From contig JAAZCB010000769.1 in the NCBI GenBank assembly GCA_012513545.1, positions 1 through 8,766 of the forward strand: a stretch of DNA of 8,766 nucleotides, written 5' to 3'. The notes beneath the pieces are model-generated. The model was not told the DNA's origin, made no database searches, and was given only the letters and a program-made list of their open reading frames with translations. Below, one piece after another: positions 6,076 through 8,766 of this stretch (its first letter is position 1; each line of letters starts with the position of its first letter). The DNA comes from Clostridiaceae bacterium. GTDB taxonomy: Bacteria > Bacillota_A > Clostridia > Acetivibrionales > Acetivibrionaceae. Position numbers and translations under genes: made by a program.

Positions 6076-6410
6076 ACGTAGGAAGAGGTTTGGGAAATAT
6101 GAATATATTAATATTTTCAGGTGCCTTGAGTCTGCTTCTTATTTTTGCACTTTCAGCCTGCACCGCAGCAAAAGGCAGCATTGTGATTCTTGAGGACGGG
6201 CGGGGAACGGGCTTCACAATGGACTTCAAGGGGTTTAACTCAAAGAACAAGTGCGAATTGTCCCTTACCGAGGGCGATGTGGTACAAGTGGAAGTTGAGC
6301 GTGAAGGCGGCGAAATTGCCCTTTTGTTAAGCGGTAAGAAGGGCAGCGAGCCATATATGGGGAATGCTTTGGAGTCGGGCATATTTACCATTGCTGTTTC
6401 TGAAAACTGA
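6057..6410 (+). CDS. Small lipoprotein of unknown function
   Basis: 117 residues. A hydrophobic stretch (16-32) leads to the lipobox LSAC with C35, the expected lipidation site for Lgt/LspA processing, which would anchor the mature 83-residue protein outside the membrane. GGAGGAGG (6042-6049) lies 7 nt before ATG 6057. The n-region from this start has K5 and R10, whereas the alternative ATG 6099 would leave no positive charge, so 6057 is preferred. The mature part is beta-rich (SIVILEDGRG, CELSLTEGDVVQVEVER, IALLLSGKKG, GIFTIAVSEN). Proteins of this look usually continue with a further strand or two after a segment like IFTIAVSE, so the C-terminus may be truncated at TGA 6408. It overlaps the hydrolase by 19 bp, implying coupled expression and probably a shared extracytoplasmic role. 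Confidence 0.75.
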   Translation: MLFSKINVGRGLGNMNILIFSGALSLLLIFALSACTAAKGSIVILEDGRGTGFTMDFKGFNSKNKCELSLTEGDVVQVEVEREGGEIALLLSGKKGSEPYMGNALESGIFTIAVSEN

Positions 6411-6484
6411 ATAATCCAAAGAAGCATTGATAAAGCCATAATAAAATTTATATAATTTATGGTGTATAACGGATATCAAAGATA

Positions 6485-6536
6485 CTGATATTTTAGCGGA
6501 ATAAAGGCATTTTTCGTTTAAAATATCAGCTCTTTT
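6485..6536 (+). terminator. Intrinsic terminator of the methyltransferase-hydrolase-lipoprotein unit
   Basis: CTGATATTTTA (6485-6495) pairs perfectly with TAAAATATCAG (6519-6529). The stem can continue past a small bulge through CGGAA (6497-6501) with TTTCG (6512-6516). A CTCTTTTA tail follows. It lies 75 bp after the lipoprotein stop. Confidence 0.7.
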
Positions 6537-6596
6537 ATAACATAAATCGTATAGCATTCTTTTTTTTAGCTAATATTGATTCGAGTTGATTTTTAT

Positions 6597-6618
6597 GTTA
6601 ACATTAAATTAACTTTAA
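6597..6618 (-). repeat. Imperfect 11-bp tandem repeat, possible second regulator site
   Basis: GTTAACATTAA (6597-6607) is followed directly by ATTAACTTTAA (6608-6618), matching at 9 of 11 positions with an 11-bp period. The reverse complement contains GTTAATTTAATGTT, one base different from GTTAATTTAAGGTT within the operator at 4111-4132. The DNA is very AT-rich, so chance is a real alternative. Confidence 0.35.
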
Positions 6619-6700
6619 TAAATTGTGGGATCGGATTATATAGAAATAAGGTTTGAATATGTTGATTTTGAGGTTTGCAGGGCAATTCCAGTAGATTTTT

Positions 6701-6736
6701 AGCAGTAAATTCAGTTATAACATTTCTGTTTTTTTT
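6701..6736 (+). terminator. Weak hairpin followed by eight Ts
   Basis: AGCAG-(T)-AAAT (6701-6710) can pair with ATTTCTGTT (6722-6730) with one bulged T. A run of eight Ts covers 6729-6736. With a weak promoter-like TTGATT-17-TAACAT at 6576-6604 it could define a small RNA of roughly 125 nt, but the evidence is thin. Confidence 0.25.
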
Positions 6737-6801
6737 CTGTAAAATTATCAATAGAAGTCTTACTCAAAAATATCAGTGGAATGATGGAATATGTGCTTTG
6801 T

Positions 6802-6829
6802 TTGTCAAATCGATAAATGAATGTATCAT
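6802..6829 (+). promoter_or_regulatory. Sigma-A-type promoter for the surface protein
   Basis: TTGTCA (6802-6807) and TATCAT (6824-6829) each match the consensus at 5 of 6 positions with a 16-bp spacer. They would start a transcript near 6836, about 53 nt before the TTG start codon. Confidence 0.55.
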
Positions 6830-6888
6830 ACTTGTATTATCTTTTTATTTCTGATTTTCACTCGTCTATGTGTTTGGGAGGAGATTTC

Positions 6889-8766
6889 TTGTTTAAAAAA
6901 TTTAAAAAAGCTCTGAGTATTTTTGTAGTTTTTTGCTTGTTTTTCGGCCAGATGTTTTATTTACCGGAATTCGGATTATCAATTCATGTTAATGCATCCG
7001 AATCAGATATGTCTTCAACCGGGTCCTCTGTGGCTGAATCGGAGGATTCGGATACTACCGGTGCTAAGACGGAAATAATTTCTGTACCTTTACCGGAAGT
7101 AATGACAACTCCGGAGACGATATCCGGGATAGCTTCAACACCCGAAAGTACTCCTGTGATTGAACCATCAGGAGAATTTAAGGAATACATCCTGGAAAAT
7201 CTACAGAATCAAGCATCCGTAGTTGAAAGTGTATACAATACAGGTGAAACATCACAAAATAATTTGAATATTGAGGACAGTTCCGGTCCATTATCAGTTG
7301 GCAGTGGATTGGACTTGCCAAAGGATTCTGACAGTTTTACCGATAGTGCTAAGATTTCAGTTGCAGAAGCTGTTTATGATAATGAACCTCCAACCGTTCC
7401 ACAGAATCTTTCTATCTCTTATAATACGGACACTTCGGTTTCTTTAGTCTGGGAGGAATCTACAGATAATGTAGCTGTTAGTGGTTATAAGGTTTATCTT
7501 AATAATATGGAAACAGCTATAACTACTGAAACGGGCTACACATATTCCCCTTTGTTACCTGGTGAACTTTACAGCTTTACAGTCAGAGCCTTTGATGAAG
7601 CCGGAAATGAATCAGATGAAAGCAATGCAGCTATATATGACAATGAACCGCCTGCTTCACCCAAAGATTTGAAAATTGTTTCAAAGACACATACCTCCTT
7701 ATCTTTGTCCTGGTTACCTTCAACTGATAACTACAAAGTAATAAGTTATAGTGTTTATTTGAATTCACAGCTGGCAGGTGAAACTTCCGATACTGCATAT
7801 CTTTTGTCAGGACTTTCTCCGGATACGGATTATGAGATTTCTGTCAAGGCGAAAGATGCATCGGACAATTATTCTTCTGGCAGTGTTTTGAATGCTAGAA
7901 CACTGGTTCAACCGATGTATGTAAATTCCAATATGACATTGCAGGAAGATAAGAAATTCGGAGATTTTTATCTTCAGGGCGGAACACTTGATTTGAATGG
8001 ATACAGGTTAACTATAGAAGGAAACCTCATACAGACAGGAGGCACCCTGTATGTAAACGGAGGACAGCTGGAAGTTTCCGGAGATTACAGGATAGATAAT
8101 AACGGCAGCTATGTAAACGCATATCTTAAGATGGTAAACGAAGCCGACTATGTAATGGTAGGAGGAAACTTTAGAATGTATTCCTGGTATAGTCACAAGG
8201 AATACCTGACAGCAGGAACAATGGAATTAAAAGGAAACTTTACACAGAATGGACATGATTACAGCCCTTATTATCATAATTTCAATGCGAGCGGAACCCA
8301 CAAAGTGATATTGTCCGGAGAGGACACACAGGATGTGTACTTCAGGCAGCCCGGGCAATCCTGCTTTAATATACTCGAGCTTAAGAATTATTCCGAAGGC
8401 GGAGTGAAATTCACAAGTGCATTGGCTGCAAGGAAGCTGATAACCAATGGGTGTACAACAAAATCAGTGACAGTAGGCTCAATGAACTGGGAACTGACAG
8501 AGGACATAACGATAAAAGGAGACCTTATTTTAAACGGAAGTACGCTTGACCTAAACGGATGCAAGCTGACAATAGAGGGGAACTTAACTCAGACAGGAGG
8601 CACCCTGTATGTAAACGGAGGACAGCTGGAAGTTTCCGGGAACTACAGGATAGACAATAATGGCAGCTACGTAAACGCATATCTTAAGATGATAAATGAA
8701 GCCGACTACCTAAAGGTAGGAGGAAACTTTAGAATGTACTCCTGGTATAGTCACAAGGAATACCTG
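6889..8766 (+). CDS. Large secreted surface protein with Fn3 domains and long repeats (3' end outside window)
   Basis: Open for 626 codons to the window end with no stop. The start is TTG 6889, with GGGAGGAG (6876-6883) at ideal distance; an in-frame ATG at 6868 lies before that site. Residues 1-36 are a signal peptide (FKKFKK, a hydrophobic core, cleavage likely after VNA36). Residues 37-163 form a Ser/Thr/Glu/Pro-rich linker. Two fibronectin type III domains follow at about 164-250 and 251-340, each opening with DNEPP and carrying the clostridial SxxWxxSTDN pattern. From residue 351 come repeats of about 186 residues rich in Gly, Asn, Tyr and short beta strands (TLDLNG, LTIEGN, TLYVNGGQLEVSG, YSWYSHKEYLTAGTMELKGNF). 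I recall such repeats beside Rhs/wall-associated or adhesin-like modules in clostridial surface proteins, but the missing C-terminus decides that. Role inferred: cell-surface or matrix binding. Confidence 0.88.
   Translation, partial: MFKKFKKALSIFVVFCLFFGQMFYLPEFGLSIHVNASESDMSSTGSSVAESEDSDTTGAKTEIISVPLPEVMTTPETISGIASTPESTPVIEPSGEFKEYILENLQNQASVVESVYNTGETSQNNLNIEDSSGPLSVGSGLDLPKDSDSFTDSAKISVAEAVYDNEPPTVPQNLSISYNTDTSVSLVWEESTDNVAVSGYKVYLNNMETAITTETGYTYSPLLPGELYSFTVRAFDEAGNESDESNAAIYDNEPPASPKDLKIVSKTHTSLSLSWLPSTDNYKVISYSVYLNSQLAGETSDTAYLLSGLSPDTDYEISVKAKDASDNYSSGSVLNARTLVQPMYVNSNMTLQEDKKFGDFYLQGGTLDLNGYRLTIEGNLIQTGGTLYVNGGQLEVSGDYRIDNNGSYVNAYLKMVNEADYVMVGGNFRMYSWYSHKEYLTAGTMELKGNFTQNGHDYSPYYHNFNASGTHKVILSGEDTQDVYFRQPGQSCFNILELKNYSEGGVKFTSALAARKLITNGCTTKSVTVGSMNWELTEDITIKGDLILNGSTLDLNGCKLTIEGNLTQTGGTLYVNGGQLEVSGNYRIDNNGSYVNAYLKMINEADYLKVGGNFRMYSWYSHKEYL
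7939..8493 (+). repeat. Protein-coding repeat, copy 1 (about 185 codons)
   Basis: Residues 351-535 of the surface protein. It runs from LQEDKKFGDF through STLDLNG-like, GGTLYVNGG, NAYLKM, SWYSHKEYL and HKVILSGEDTQDV segments to VGSMNWE. The next copy starts in register after 555 bp, or 558 bp when measured past a one-codon indel near the start. Confidence 0.85.
8494..8766 (+). repeat. Protein-coding repeat, copy 2 (cut by window end)
   Basis: From LTEDITIKGDL onward. Bases 8596-8766 align without gaps to 8038-8208 with 12 differences in 171 bp (about 93%), giving 53 identical residues of 57. The first 30 or so codons are much more diverged. More copies probably follow downstream. Confidence 0.85.

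Larger units (their letters stand above)
6411..6888. other. AT-rich intergenic region, no gene found
   Basis: 478 bp between the lipoprotein and the surface protein. I find no coding frame with a ribosome binding site. It contains a strong terminator (6485-6536), an 11-bp tandem repeat pair (6597-6618), a weak hairpin with eight Ts (6701-6736) and a good promoter (6802-6829). The stretch 6620-6700 shows nothing I recognise. I looked for a cyclic-di-GMP riboswitch and saw none. Confidence 0.7.

Noticed and set aside
5921..6439. 172-codon open frame on the - strand across the hydrolase end and lipoprotein
   Set aside because: It is antisense to two genes with clear motifs (catalytic histidine region, lipobox) and crosses both; no recognisable protein features.
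6868..6888. ATG 6868 as the start of the surface protein
   Set aside because: It is in frame, but the GGGAGGAG site (6876-6883) lies after it and serves the TTG at 6889, which gives a classic signal peptide.
6411..6888. Cyclic-di-GMP or other known riboswitch before the surface protein
   Set aside because: I looked for the conserved GEMM-type core and found none; the promoter at 6802 leaves only about 50 nt of leader.
7939..8766. CRISPR array or non-coding tandem repeat
   Set aside because: The repeats are 555-558 bp long, remain in one open frame and differ mainly at third codon positions, so they are protein-coding domain repeats.

Overview
The window looks like chromosomal DNA of a low-GC, Gram-positive, spore-former-type Clostridia (Ruminiclostridium/Acetivibrio/Clostridium-like). 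This rests on AT-rich intergenic DNA, strong GGAGG-type ribosome binding sites, U-tract intrinsic terminators, a VanR/VanS-type two-component pair and a secreted fibronectin-III surface protein with a TTG start. Genus is an inference. Every gene I can support is on the + strand. I see no tRNA, rRNA, CRISPR array, transposase or phage gene.

Layout. (1) 1-546 is the 3' end of a superfamily I helicase, probably the tail of a RecQ-UvrD fusion. (2) 547-1824 holds a leader region with two RNA hairpins, the second a very good intrinsic terminator only about 30 nt before the next start, then two adjacent GNAT acetyltransferases. (3) 2021-4107 encodes an OmpR/VanR-type response regulator and a VanS-type membrane histidine kinase, overlapping by 4 bp. 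(4) Directly after the kinase stop come two exact 11-bp tandem repeats containing TTTAAG-N5-TTTAAG. This is the geometry of an OmpR-family operator and matches the published CiaR consensus. An 18-pair terminator hairpin with seven Ts follows, and plausible -10 elements lie inside it. (5) 4215-6410 is a probable target unit: a class I methyltransferase, a 14-codon relic that may be the start of a second methyltransferase, a membrane-anchored alpha/beta hydrolase (proline iminopeptidase-like, peptidase S33), and a small lipoprotein whose gene overlaps the hydrolase and which looks cut short. A clear intrinsic terminator closes the unit. (6) 6411-6888 is AT-rich and non-coding. It holds that terminator, an imperfect inverted copy of the 11-bp repeat site, a weak second hairpin/U8 element and a good sigma-A promoter. 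(7) 6889 to the window end is an open, secreted surface protein: signal peptide, Ser/Thr/Glu/Pro-rich linker, two Fn3 domains, then roughly 186-residue repeats, of which one full copy and half of a second are visible. The second half-copy is about 93% identical in DNA to the first over its last 171 bp.

How the parts may work together (inference): the kinase senses an envelope signal, and the regulator binds the tandem repeats and drives the methyltransferase-hydrolase-lipoprotein unit from a promoter whose transcript starts inside the terminator hairpin. Such a transcript lacks the 5' arm and so escapes termination. An extracellular peptidase-like hydrolase with a partner lipoprotein under a VanRS-like pair is the best candidate here for an undescribed envelope-response system.
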